NCBI RefSeq assembly: GCF_036850765.1
Contig: NC_089490.1
Span: forward strand, 292,188,982 to 292,252,981
Source: Saccopteryx bilineata
Taxonomy: Eukaryota > Chordata > Mammalia > Chiroptera > Emballonuridae
Reading direction: 5' to 3'
Length of the DNA stretch: 64,000 nucleotides
Positions 35,759 through 47,044 of the stretch are shown piece after piece (position 1 is the stretch's first letter; each line of letters starts with the position of its first letter). The position numbers and the translations under genes are program-made. The notes under the pieces are model-generated. The model saw only the letters and a list, made by a program, of their open reading frames with translations, was not told the DNA's origin and did no database searches.

Positions 35759-36001
35759 ATGATGAAGTGCAAAAGTACTCACAAAATAGTGCATTACAAT
35801 GAACAGGGTAGGAACCCTTTTTATTACTTAAAGGTAACCACCATTGAAAAAACCACCACAGAAGCACATGAGATAAAAAAGATAGCAACAGAGGAAAGAT
35901 GTATGAAATACAACGAAATAAAAACAAAAGATATAAGAATGAAAAAGAAGGATCAAACAAGACACAAAACTAACAGAAAGCAATCTATAAAATGGCAATA
36001 G
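35759..36001 (+). CDS. Small ORF between L1-b ORF1 and ORF2 (80 codons)
   Basis: Aligned with the small ORF of L1-a and still open although ORF1 and ORF2 of this copy are broken. Its first ATG came from an ACG-to-ATG change; the ancestral start is the second ATG at 35762. It ends at TAG 35999-36001, overlapping the ORF2 start (ATG 35992-35994) exactly as in L1-a. There is no indel over 240 nt. Almost all differences from L1-a are non-synonymous, as expected of neutral decay after insertion. Confidence 0.3.
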   Translation: MMKCKSTHKIVHYNEQGRNPFYYLKVTTIEKTTTEAHEIKKIATEERCMKYNEIKTKDIRMKKKDQTRHKTNRKQSIKWQ

Positions 36002-39000
36002 GGAACTCACAAGTGTCAATAATTACACTAAATGTAAATGAATTAAACTCACCAATAAAAAGGCACAGAGTAGCAGAATGGATTAAAAGAGAAAATCCAA
36101 CTGTATGCTGCCTACAGGAAACGCATCTAAGTAACAGGATAAAAACAAATTCAAAGTGAAAGGCTGGAAAACAATACTCCAAGCAAATAACATCCAAAAA
36201 AAGCTGGCGTAGCAATACTCATATCTGATAATGCTGACTACAAGACAGCAAAAGTACTCAGAGACAAAAATGGCCATTTCATAATGGCCAAGGGGACATT
36301 GAATCAAGAACACATAACAATTCTTAATATATATGCACCAAACCAAGGAGCACCAAAATATATAAGACAGCTACTTATTGACCTTAAAACAAAAACTGAC
36401 AAAAATACAATTATACTTGGAGACCTCAATACACTGCTGACGGCTCTAGATTGGTCATCCAAACAAAGAATCAACAAAGATATAGTGGCCTTAAACAAAA
36501 CACTAGAGCACCTGGATATGATAGACATCTACAGGACATTTCATACCAAAGTGACTGAGTATACATTTTTCTCCAGTATACATGGGTCATTCTCAAGAAT
36601 TCACCATATGTTGGGCCACAAAAACAACATCAGCAAATTCAGAAAAATTGAAGTTGTACCAAGCATATTTTCTGATCATAAAGTCTTGAAACTAGAATTC
36701 AACTGCAAAAAAAAAGGAAAAAAATCCCACAAAAATGTGGAAACTAAACAACATACTTTTAAAAAATGAATGGGTTAAAGAAGAAATAAGTGCAGAGATC
36801 AAAAAATTTATACAGACTAATGAAAATGACAATACGACATATCAGAATCTATGGGATGCAGCAAAAGCAGTGATAAGAGGGAAGTTCATATCACTTCAGG
36901 CATATATGAACAAACAAGAGACACCCCAAGTGAACCACTTAACTTCACACTTTAAGGAACTAGAAAAAGAAGAACAAAGACAACCCAAAACCAGCTGAAG
37001 AAAGGAGATAATAAAAATCAGAGCAGAAATAAATGAAATAGAGAACAGAAAAACTATAGAAAAAATTAATAGAACAAGGAGCTGGTTCTTTGAAAAGATC
37101 AACAAAATTGACAAACCCCTGGCAAGACTTACCAAGGAAAAAAGAGAAAGAACTCATATAAACAAAATCCAAAATGAAAGAGGAGAAATCACCATGGACA
37201 CCGTAGATATACAAAGAATTATTGTAGAATACTATGAAAAACTTTATGCCACTAAATTCAACAACCTAGAAGAAATGGATAAATTCCTAGAACAATACAA
37301 CCTTCCTAGACTGAGTCAAGATGAAGCAGAAAGCCTAAACAGACCTATTAGTAGAAAAGAAATAGAAAAAACCGTTAAAAACCTCCCCAAAAATAAAAGT
37401 CCAGGCCCAGACGGCTAAACCAGTGAATTTTATCAAACCTTCAAAGAAGACTTGGTTCCTATTCTACTCAAAGTCTTCCAAAAAATCGAAGAAGAAGCAA
37501 TACTTCCAAACATATTTTATGAGGCCAACATAAGTCTCATACGAAAACCAGGCAAGGATGGCACAAAAAAAGAAAACTACAGACCAATATCTCTAATGAA
37601 TACAGATGCTAAAATACTAAACAAAATACTAGCAAATCAAATACAACAACATATTAAAAAAATAATACATCATGATCAAGTGGGATCCAGAATCTCAAGG
37701 ATGGTTCAACATATGTAAAACGGTTAATGTAATACACCATATCAACAAAACAAAGAACAAAAACCACATGATCTTATCAATAGATGCAGAAAGGCTTTCG
37801 ATAAAATACAACACAATTTTATGTTTAAGACTCTCAACCTAATGGGTATGGAAGGAAAATATCTCAACATGATAAAGGCCATATATGATAAACCATCAGC
37901 TAACATCATATTAAATGGCACTAAACTGAAGGCTTTCCCCCCTTAAATCAGGAACAAGACAGGGTTGTCTACTCTCTCCACTCTTATTTAATGTGGTACT
38001 AGAGGTTCTAGCCAGAGCAATCAGACAAGACAAAGAAATAAAAGGCATCCATATCAGAAAAGAAGAAGTAAAGGTATCACTTTGCTGATGATATGATCCT
38101 ATACATCGAAAACCCCAAGGACTCCACTAAAAGACTCCTAGAAACAATAAGCCAATACAGTAAGGTCGCAGGATACAAAATTATCATACAGAAGTCAATA
38201 GCCTTTCTATATGCCAACAATGAAACAATTGAGAATGAACTCAAAAGAATAATTCCCTTCATGATTGCAACAAAAAAAATAAAATACTTAGGAATAAACA
38301 TAACAAAGAATGTAAAGGACTTATATAATGAAAACTATAAACCATTGTTAAAGGAAATCAAAAAAGATATAATGAGATGGAAGAATATACCTTGTTCTTG
38401 GTTAGGAAGAATAAATATAATCAAGATGGCCATATTACCCAAAGCAATATATAAATTTAATGCAATTCCCATCAAACTTCCAATGACATTTTTTAAAGAA
38501 ATGGAGCAAAAAATCATCAGATTTATATGGAACTATAAGAAACCCCAAACAGCCAAAGCAATCCTAAAGAAAAAGAATGAAGCTGGGGGTATTACAATAC
38601 CTAACTTCAAACTATATTATAGGGCCACGACAATCAAAATGGCATGGTATTGGCAGAAAAATAGACACTCAGACCAATGGAACAGAATAGAAACCCCAGA
38701 AATAAAACCACATATATATAGTCAAATAATTTTTGATAAAGGGGCCAAGAACACACAATGGAGAAAAGAAAGTCTCTTCAATAAATGGTGCTGGGAAAAC
38801 TGAAAAGCGACATGCAAAAGAATGAGACTGGACTACAGTCTATCCCCCTGTACTAAAATTAACTCAAAATGGATCAAAGATCTAAACATAAGACCTGAAG
38901 GAATTAAGTACATAAAAGAAAACATAGGTACTAAACTCATGGACCTGGGTTTTAAAGAGTATTTTATGAATTTGACTCCAAGGGCAAGAGAAGTGAAGGC

Positions 39001-40220
39001 AAAAATTAATGAATGGAACTACATCAGAATAAGAAGTTTTTGCTCAGCAAGAGAAACTGATAACAAAATAAACAGAAAGCCAACTAAATGGGAAATGATA
39101 TTTTCAAACAACAGCTCAGATAAGGGCCTAATATCCAAAATATACAAAGAACTCATAAAACTCAACAACAAACAAACAATCCAATAAAAAAATGGGAAGA
39201 GGACATGAACAGACACTTCTCCCAGGAAGAAATACAAATGGCCAACAGATATATGAAAAGATGCTCATCTTCTTTAGTTATTAGAGAAATGCAAATCAAA
39301 ACTGCAATGAGATACCACCTCACACCTGTTAGATTAGCTATTATTAACAAGACAGGTAATAGCAAATGTTGGAGAGCCTGTGGAGAAAAAGGAACCCTCA
39401 TCCACTGTTGGTGGGAATGTAAAGTAGTACAACCATTATGGAAGAAAGTATGGTGGTTCCTCAAAAAACAGAAAATAGGCCCTGGCCGGTTGGCTCAGCG
39501 GTTAGAGTGTCAGCCTAGCGTGCGGAGGACCCGGGTTCGATTCCCGGCCAGGGCACACAGGAGAAGCACCCATTTGCTTCTCCACCCCTCCGCTGCGCTT
39601 TCCTCTCTGTCTCTCTCTTCCCCTCCCGCAGCCAAGGCTCCATTGGAGCAAAGATGGCCCGGGCTCTGGGGATGGCTCTGTGGCCTCTGCCTCAGGCGCT
39701 AGAGTGGCTCTGGTCGCAACATGGCGACGCCCAGGATGGGCAGAGCATTGCCCCCTGGTGGGCAGAGCATTGCCCCTGGTGGGCATGCCGGGTGGATCCC
39801 GGTCGGGCGCATGCGGGAGTCTGTCTGACTGTGTCTCCCTGTTTCCAGCTTCAGAAAAACGAAAAAAGAAAAAAAAAAAACCTGAAAATAGAACTACCTT
39901 ATGACCCAGCAATCCCTCTACTGGGTATATACCCCCCAAACTCAGAAACATTGATACGTAAAGACACATGCAGCCCCATGTTCATTGCAGCATTATTCAC
40001 AGTGGCCAGGACATAGAAACAACCAAAAAGCCCATCAATAGATGACTGGATAAAGAAGATGTGGCACATATACACTATGGAATACTACTCAGCCATAAGA
40101 AATGATGACATCGGATCATTTACAGCAAAATGGTAGGATCTTGATAACATTATACGAAGTGAAATAAGTAAATCAGAAAAAACCAGGAACTGCATTATTC
40201 CATACATAAATGAGACATAA
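35992..40220 (+). pseudogene. L1-b ORF2, decayed and split by a SINE
   Basis: Starts ATGGCAATAGGGAACTC. The endonuclease segment has deletions near 36130-36200 and the active-site D205 region reads RIHHMLG rather than RIDHMLG. Stops occur at, for example, 37000 and 37416. The RT FADD region has a one-base loss near 38080. The C-terminal [18 protein letters not shown] is still readable at about 39365-39415, after which a SINE interrupts the frame. It ends at TAA 40218-40220. Confidence 0.92.
39479..39874 (+). mobile_element. Young tRNA-derived SINE, type A, inside L1-b ORF2
   Basis: The best-preserved copy here. The head folds as a tRNA-like shape with a perfect 7-bp acceptor pairing (GCCCTGG 39479-39485 with CCAGGGC 39548-39554), an A box (TGGCTCAGCGG, 39491-39501) and a perfect B box (GGTTCGATTCC, 39534-39544), so pol III promoter elements are intact. 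TSDs AAAAAAC-A/T-GAAAATAG lie at about 39464-39478 and 39876-39891. Tandem CTCF-like units are at 39747-39763 and 39769-39783. Confidence 0.96.
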
Positions 40221-40257
40221 AAGTGAAACTAAGAGACATTAATAAGAGTGTGGTGGT

Positions 40258-40305
40258 TACGGGGAGATGGGGGAAAGGGAGAGGGAAAGGGGGAGGGGGA
40301 GTGGC
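40258..40305 (+). other. G-rich tract in the L1-b 3' UTR
   Basis: Repeated G runs (CGGGGAGATGGGGGAAAGGG; AAAGGGGGAGGGGGAG) at the same place as in the other L1 3' UTRs, with G-quadruplex potential. Confidence 0.6.
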
Positions 40306-40467
40306 ACAAAGAAAACTAGATAGAAGGTGACAGAGGACAATCTGACTTTGGGTGATGGGTATGCAACATAATTGAATGACAAGATAACCTGGACTTGTTA
40401 TATTTGAATATATGTATCCTGATTTATTGATGTCGCCCCATTAAAAAAATAAAATTATTAAAAAAAC

Positions 40468-40517
40468 AAATAAGTGGCGGTCATGGCTCTCTGAGCCAAA
40501 AAGGTTCCCGACCCCTG
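40468..40517 (+). mobile_element. hAT-type MITE, right part
   Basis: Continuation of the element at 31984-32269 after L1-b, beginning with the duplicated target AAATAAGTGGCGGTC and ending in the inverted terminal repeat GGTTCCCGACCCCTG. Confidence 0.8.
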
Positions 40518-40670
40518 CCCTTGGTGATGCCTCAAACAATAGTTTGTTTAGCAAAGTTGTATAGCAAAGAGTTCAGATCATATTATGTTACTTTAATATC
40601 TGTAACAAAGTAAGTCCTTTAGTGTTTCAATACTTCTAAAACTTTATTACATTTAACTTTAAATAGTTTC

Positions 40671-40979
40671 TTTTGTGTGTGTGTGACAGACAGAGAGAAG
40701 GACAGATAAGGACAGATAGACTGTAAGAGAGATGAGAAACAACAATTCTTTGTGCGGCACCTTAGTTGTTCATTGATTGCTTTTTCATATGTGCCTTGAC
40801 CAGGGGACTACAGCAGAATAAGTGACCTTTTGCTCAAACCAGCGACCTTGGGCTCAATCTGGTGATCCATGCTCAAATCAGACGAGCCTATGTCCAAGCT
40901 TACGACCTCAGGGTTTTAAACCTGGATCTCCCATGTCCTAGTCTGATACTCTATCTACTGTGTTACTGCCTGGTCAGGC
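40671..40979 (-). mobile_element. tRNA-derived SINE, type B
   Basis: Complement of type B: GACAGACAGAGAGAAGGACA at the tail end, CACCTTAGTTGTTCATTGAT, CCTTGACCAGG, and the head complement GCCTGGTCAGGC. TSDs TTTAAATAGTTC / TTTAATAGTTC at about 40658-40670 and 40980-40990. Confidence 0.9.
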
Positions 40980-41002
40980 TTTAATAGTTCATTTTTATAT
41001 TG

Positions 41003-41460
41003 CCCTTCAATAGAAGACTGGATAAAGAAGATGTGGCACATATACACTATGGAATACTACTCAGCCATAAGAAATGATGACATCAGATCATTTACAGCAA
41101 AATGGTGGGATCTTGATAACATTATAAGGAGTGAAATAAGTAAATCAGAAAAAAACAAGAACTACATGATTCCATACATTGGTGGAACATAAAAATGAGA
41201 CTAAGAGACATGGACAAGAGTGTGGTGGTTACCAGGGGTGGGGGGAGGGAGGACATGGGAGGGAGGGAGGGAGAGAGTTAGGGGGAGGGGGAGGGGCACA
41301 GAGAACTAGATAGAGGGTGACGGAGGACAATCTGACTTTGGGCGAGGGGTATGCAACATAATTTAATGACAAAATAACCTAGACATGTTTTCTTTGAATA
41401 TATGTACCCTGATTTATTAATGTCATCCCATTACCATTAATAAAAATTTATTAAAAAAAA
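41003..41460 (+). mobile_element. 5'-truncated L1 (3' end only)
   Basis: Carries the last part of ORF2 (starting near TCAATAGAAGACTGGATAAA), the stop, a G-rich 3' UTR (41232-41300) and an A tail. It is close in sequence to the 3' ends of L1-a and L1-b, so it is the same lineage. A clear TSD is not visible. Confidence 0.9.
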
Positions 41461-41725
41461 AAGGAAATAAATTGTGTGTTTTTCTCAAAAAAAAAATGAA
41501 GAAAAAATAAAGTGTCAGTAATTCCTCAATCATAACAACTATGACTATATTTTCTGTTATTATTATCTTGTTTGTTGATTCTTTTTTTGTATTGTACTTA
41601 ATTTATAAATAATATTACATGGAAGAACAATTAAATATTAAATTAAATAAAAAATAAAGCTAGAAATTAAAATAATATCCAAGGCAAATTCAATACCTGA
41701 ATTTGAAAAAATGTATGCTATTAGG

Positions 41726-42154
41726 TGTTAGATTCAGGGAGTACTGGAGCTAGCTGCAAAGAGTGTAACTATTGAAGGAACAGTGAGTGCTGATATGGCC
41801 CCTGTGAGGCTGGGAACAAAGAAGGTCAGAGACCCTTATCAGAAGTTTAGGTTTGAAATTTGCCACTAAGCTAAAACTGGCCCCTGTTGCTATGCCGGCC
41901 CCTGTTGCTATGCTGCGTGTGACCTTCCTGGCCAATAGCTAAACTGCCACATCTGCTTCTGTGCTTGCTCACTTAGGATATATAAGGGCCTGGCTGTAAG
42001 CTCCAGGCGAGGCTCCTATTTGCAGCTCCTTGTGGGCACGGTGTCTCCGGACATCTTGGGAGTTCACCCCTGCGCAGGTTAAACTGGCCAATAAAGTAAC
42101 ATCTTAACTCCTGAAAGTCTCTGACATTTGTTCTCGTATCCGGTGGATGCTACA
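41726..42154 (+). mobile_element. Endogenous-retrovirus-type LTR
   Basis: Begins TGTTAGATTC and ends ATGCTACA (TG...CA). In order: an 18-bp-period direct duplication (CCCCTGTTGCTATGC at 41881-41895 and 41899-41913), a CCAAT-like GGCCAATAGC near 41931, a TATA box GATATATAAGGG at 41977-41988, and AATAAA at 42090-42095 followed by a short U5. The layout is that of a gammaretrovirus-like LTR. No gag, pol or env follows, so it is a solo or truncated LTR. Flanking duplications are not evident; boundaries are approximate. Confidence 0.7.
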
Positions 42155-42399
42155 TTTGGCACTGGTGGATTTCAAATAATTTAACAAACAGTTCTCTGCC
42201 CTAATGACCATTTTAAGTATAAAAAAATATATACTAAAAGGTAGTTCATGATTTCATGCATTTAATACTTAGATAAGAACAATAAAAGAGGTACACAAAA
42301 CTATATTATGTTATAAGAGTTTTAAAATATTAATGAAAAAATTAAATAATACCTAAAAAAAACAACAAAACTTTTAAGATATTTCAAATTGCCTTTTAA

Positions 42400-43045
42400 A
42401 TTATTTATTAAATTTTAAAATGTATTATTAACATGGATTCAAGTGTCTCTCTCAATATAACACCCTCATTCCCAACCATGTGCCCCCCATTACACCCCCT
42501 GTATGCTCCTCCCCCTGACTTCCCTCCACACCTTCCCTCTGGGATTTGCTCTCCTGTTATCTGTATCTATGTGTTATGTATATATAATTTTACTATTTCC
42601 TTCTCCTTCTCTGATCTCCTCCTCCTACCCCCCATCCATCTGACTGCTGTCCGTTTCCTATGACCCCGTTTCTGCCTCTATTCCATTCCTCAGTCCACCG
42701 TGTTTATTAAATTCCACATATAAATGAGATCATATGATATTTGTCTTTCTTTGCCTGGCTTATTTCACTTAGCATAATAATCTACAGGTCCATCCATACC
42801 ATCACAAAATGTAAGATTTCCTTCTTTTTTCCTGGCCACGTAGCACTTCATTGCATATATGATTACCACAGCTTTTTTATCAATTTATCCACTGATGAAC
42901 ATTTGCACTATTTCCAGATCTTGGCTATTGTAAACAATGCTGCAATAAACATGGGGTACATAGCTTCTTTTGAATCAGTGTTTTGGGATTTTTATAATTT
43001 ATTCCTAAAAGTTGGATAGCTGGGTCAATTGTTTCTTGATTGGTG
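42400..43045 (-). mobile_element. Old L1 3'-end fragment
   Basis: The complement of an L1 3' UTR and ORF2 end: the C-rich 3' UTR (42470-42640), then GTTTATTAAATTCCACATAT, ATTTGCACTATTTCCAGATC, AACAATGCTGCAATAAACAT, ending near GTTGGATAGCTGGGTCAA. It is more diverged than the lineage of L1-a. Confidence 0.75.
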
Positions 43046-43125
43046 TTCTGTCTGTAATTTTTTTTTTACCTGTGGATGGAGTGAACATTACCACAGGTAC
43101 TTAGAATACCCTGTTGCGCAGATGA

Positions 43126-43323
43126 ATGTTAAAAAAGAGTAAGGAATGTAAATTTATGATTTCCACATTAGGTGGCTGCCCAGGAGCTCACCTTAGAAAG
43201 AAACTTGATTACAAGTGTCATTTTAACAACCAGTTTGCTGAACACAACAAAAAACTCGGTATTGCTTCTGCTGAACTGGTACAAACTGGCTGCATCCCAC
43301 CACTGCTACTAGGTCATGTATAA
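43126..43323 (+). pseudogene. Unidentified 65-codon frame, possible retropseudogene piece
   Basis: An open frame with ordinary protein-like composition (for example KKLDYKCHFNNQFAEHNKKL, then a QTGCIPPLLLGHV end). I cannot match it to a family. It lies between an old L1 end and a Tigger-like MITE, without a visible poly(A) or TSD. It could be a fragment of an old processed pseudogene or chance. Confidence 0.2.
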
Positions 43324-43500
43324 TTAGTATACTTGTTCTACAATGTAAGCTATAAGATTCTTTCAGGCAAGAGACAAAATAAATCAGAATTAGTTATAAT
43401 TATTATAATAAGCAGAGAATAAAAATAAATCTGTAGAACACATCTTTCTATGGCATTGCTAGTTGGAAATAAAATTTCTCTCATAAATTTAATAAAAATA

Positions 43501-44147
43501 CAGTAGTACCTTGGTTTTCATTGACTTCGGTTATCATCGGCTTTTATTTTTGTCGATTTTTTTGCTCGAAAAATTTGGCTCTTGGTTTTTGTCAATTGCC
43601 TCAGATTTCATCAGTGTGCCCACGTGACCTTGCTGCTAATTTTGCAAAACAAAGGGTGATCCACGCGTTCTCCTGCTCAGTGTGGCGTTGTTTCTCACTG
43701 TGTGAGCATCACCCCGCGCATGTCTAGCCAAACAATTCCATTGCTTTCCTGTGTTTCTGTGCTTTCTTAATTGATTGCAAGTGCTAGTACTACAATTACA
43801 TGTAAGTGATTACTACATATACAGTGTCTGCACTTCTCTCTCCTCTCTTTGCTGTCTGTCATACGCCAAGAAGAGTCTTCACAAAGGTCAATGCCATGTT
43901 AAATATTCATTTATTCATTACATTAGTTTTTATATTCATTTTATATTACTTTCTTATTGTTTTTAGTATTAAACACTACATTTATTCTCTATAAAATGTG
44001 TGTTTTTGGTATGTATTTTGGAGTGTCTAGAACGAATTAATTGGATTTACATTGATTCATATGGAAACAATTGTCTCGGTTTTCATCAGTTTTGGATTTC
44101 GCAGATTGTTTTCGGACGGATTATTGATGAAAACTGAGGCATCACTG
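43501..44147 (+). mobile_element. Tigger/pogo-like MITE
   Basis: Imperfect inverted ends: CAGTAGTACCTTGGTTTTCA at 43501 and the complement of GATGAAAACTGAGGCATCAC-TG at 44126-44147. Both flanks carry TA (AATA/CAGT and CACTG/TATA), as expected of Tc1/mariner-type insertion. There is no transposase frame; 647 bp, non-autonomous. Confidence 0.8.
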
Positions 44148-44743
44148 TATATACAGAATGCAATAATATTAACAAAAGCTCCAAAATAAGTGTCATATTA
44201 AAAGTCTCATAACTTTTTTATAGTACTAAAAATATGACCTTATTATCCCAAGAAAAATTGATACCTAAAGTATTTGGGAGATCAATAAATGTAGTGTTCT
44301 TATTGTATGGTATTTTATGACTTTCTGGTTCTATCCAATAATATTATTTCACCAGTCCAGGTATCAAATATAACTAAAAAAAATACCAAGTTGTGTTTGT
44401 ATATTTTATCATTTTGACTATAGCTTATTAATTACCATGACTACTAGAGGTAATTTTATTCTGGATATCATTTGTTTAAATGACTTATCCAAACTACCTT
44501 AAAATTACATCAGAAAAATTACTATTATAATTTTAAATGTTTTTAATTTATACAATGATGTTTATATCCATATAATTATCTAAACCTTCTATTATAAGGG
44601 TTAAAAAAAACAGATTTATAAACTTCTTTTGATTCTAAATTATAACATAGGAAGGCTAACAAAACTTTATGATATATTTCCCATATATTACATTTTAATT
44701 TTGTCATTGTCCAGCCACATAAAACACAAAGAAAATATGCTAG
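44148..44743. other. Unassigned AT-rich DNA
   Basis: No recognisable feature. Confidence 0.5.
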
Positions 44744-44863
44744 ATCCAGGCTGGATAGATCAGTTGATTAGAGCATCATCCTGATATGCCAAGGTTGAAG
44801 GTCTGATCCTTGGTCAGTGTACATACAAGAATCAAACCAATGCATCCATGAAGAAGTAGAATA

Positions 44864-44913
<50 letters not shown>

Positions 44914-44958
44914 TTTCCCCACTCTCTCTAAAATCAATCAACAAATAAAAATTTAAAG
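44744..44958 (+). mobile_element. tRNA-derived SINE, type C (short)
   Basis: A different head: CCAGGCTGGATAGATCAGTT with a tRNA-like D arm, then GGTTGAAGGTCTGATCCTTG, a (TC)n tract (44873-44913) and an AAATCAATCAACAAATAAAA tail. TSD-like flanks GAAAATATGCTAG and GAAAAAATATTCTAG. Confidence 0.8.
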
Positions 44959-44991
44959 GAAAAAATATTCTAGAAAGTGTCCTTCAAATGT

Positions 44992-45157
44992 GTTTATTTA
45001 TTTATTTAATGTTATTTATTGAGTTTAGAAAGAGAGGAAGGGAGAGAGAGGAACAGAAACATTGGTCTGTTTCTGTATGTGCCCTGACTGGGGATCGACC
45101 TTGCGACCTCTATTCTTCAGAGCAATGCTCTGACCAGCTGAGCTATCTAGCCAGGGC
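44992..45157 (-). mobile_element. tRNA-derived SINE, type C-like (short)
   Basis: On + it starts with a TTTA-rich tail complement, then a GA-rich stretch and the tRNA-like head complement GGGGATCGACCTTGCGACCT...CTGAGCTATCTAGCCAGGGC. Flanks CCTTCAAATG and CTTTCAAATT are imperfect TSDs. Confidence 0.78.
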
Positions 45158-45169
45158 ATCTCTTTCAAA

Positions 45170-47044
45170 TTTAATTTGTATCATTTTCTTTTTAATTTTC
45201 TGATGGTCCTACAGTTCTTAAATCAAAATATTCTTACAAGAAATAATAGTCATTACTCTATGTCAAGCAAAAGTTGACACTAATCTGTCAGTAAGAGTAA
45301 AGAAATGATAGCTAGAGGAGCAGAAACATTTTATACAGAGATCTGTATTCTCGTAAAGACTTTAAACATTAGGTATTGTCAGAAGTTGGCATTTTCAAAG
45401 GTCATTCAGTTACTCAGTACTAGTCAATTACAAAACAACAGGTGCTACAGACAGTTAAACCCTCCTGCAGAATTAGCTAAGGCATTGCAGAGACACCAAG
45501 CATTTCAACAGGAGCGTTCTGCATGAAGTTCAGAAAATTTCCCTCATACCTTTATATTAGGATTAAGTTTTCTGGAATCATGAGTCCATGTACAATGAAA
45601 TATTTAGCTGATTATAGGCAAACTATTGTGCATTTTAATCTGTCTTTGCAAATGTACTGTGTACTGTTTTGTGAATGATCCCCTTAATGAATATTACTAG
45701 ATATTTCTCATCAATATCACTGGTATCATTATACTTATACAGAATATTTCCCTATAAATTTATTTTTGAGGCTAATATTAGCATAAGAAAGATTTTAGAG
45801 AAAAAAAACAATTTAAAACAAATAAAAACATTCAAAATTATGCAGACTACCCAAATTTTAAAGTGAAGCATATAATTTATTTTTTTTTCTTTTTTCTGTT
45901 ATATAACAGAAAAAAAATCCACTGAATTATGGAAGGTAATCCTGAAAAATGGTTATCCTAGGGGCTCCAGACAGTCCCAACAAGAAACTCATTCTCCTCA
46001 CTGGCTTCCAGAACTCATCTAATCATGCCAGCATAATTTGTATTCTGTAATTTTACTCAGTATTGTGGGGTCACAAGAAGGGTTGTATTGTCAAGTACAC
46101 TGAACATAGCATTTCACTAGAAAAATCCCTATTGTACTTATTTCTTGTCTTAGTTTTTTTCTGGTTTCTGTTTTTTTATATAATACTCAGGTGTCCTTTT
46201 TTTTTTCCTGATAGGAAACTTTCTCCTGGTTCTTTAAGTTCTACTGTATCTTTGATTAAGTACAACAATTTAATTTCTATTTTTTTGTTATCTCTATAAA
46301 TAAATTTAAATTCAGCAAGGGATCCTGGTTTCATGTCTTCACTTAGAAGTCTCTCTCTCTCCTCTCTCTTTTTCTCTGTCTCTTTTTCTCTCCTTCAATC
46401 CTTTTCTTTCCCTTCCCTGTTTCCCAGGAGAAATGGATCATTTCGAGAACATTGTCAAAGCCATATTTAAACTTTACTTTTCTATATCCTTTAAATCTAG
46501 TAGAAAATTACTTTTATATACTCTGTGCTTTAAAATAAATTATTATATTAGAAAGAACAATAAGCTCCCAATTTCTCCTAATTACATCTCTGAAGCCATA
46601 GAAAATAAATTATGTCTACTATCAGTCTCGAACTTTTTCTCTTCCCACATATTTCTACTTATCTGAAAATTGATGTGTTTGTCAAACATACTCAAGTTAA
46701 AAGAAAAGATGCTTTTGTGTCTAATTTCTGATTTGATATATATGTATTCCCAATTTTTAGACTTAAGATTTAGCATATGTTTGTAGAAAATCTCTAACAG
46801 ACATTGTACTTAGATTTTGAGGATATGAGGTCAAGTGGAGCCCTACTGAGCTCACTAACTGTGACAACAGAAGCATATTTAAACATCATACAAATTATAA
46901 ATGTGCTATTGAAATAAATACTATTATGCATTTAGATAAGTATTTATACATGCAAAGAAGAACAGTGAAAACAGCCACCAAGAGAAATTAAAAATCAAAT
47001 CAAATGTTGTGATTTAAAGCACTGTGTGTCACTACTCACTACAG
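45170..47044. other. Unassigned AT-rich DNA
   Basis: About 1.9 kb. CT-rich patch at 46347-46400. Several 60-80-codon open frames, none recognisable. Confidence 0.45.

Larger units (their letters stand above)
32270..40467 (+). mobile_element. Full-length LINE-1 (L1-b), same lineage as L1-a
   Basis: 5' UTR, ORF1, small ORF, ORF2, G-rich 3' UTR and A-rich tail in order, like L1-a but more decayed (CpG loss, many stops and frameshifts). It inserted in the hAT MITE; the duplicated target is AAAATATGTGGCATTC at 32254-32269 versus AAATAAGTGGCGGTC at 40468-40482. The site in the unoccupied MITE, CATTTT/AAAATATG, is a normal L1 target. A young SINE (39479-39874) interrupts ORF2. Confidence 0.95.

Noticed and set aside
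35570..39464. Hydrophobic - strand frames opposite L1-b
   Set aside because: Antisense shadows of L1-b ORFs, homologous to those opposite L1-a.
39479..39554. A tRNA gene
   Set aside because: It is the tRNA-like head of a SINE with body, poly(A) tail and TSDs, not a free tRNA gene.
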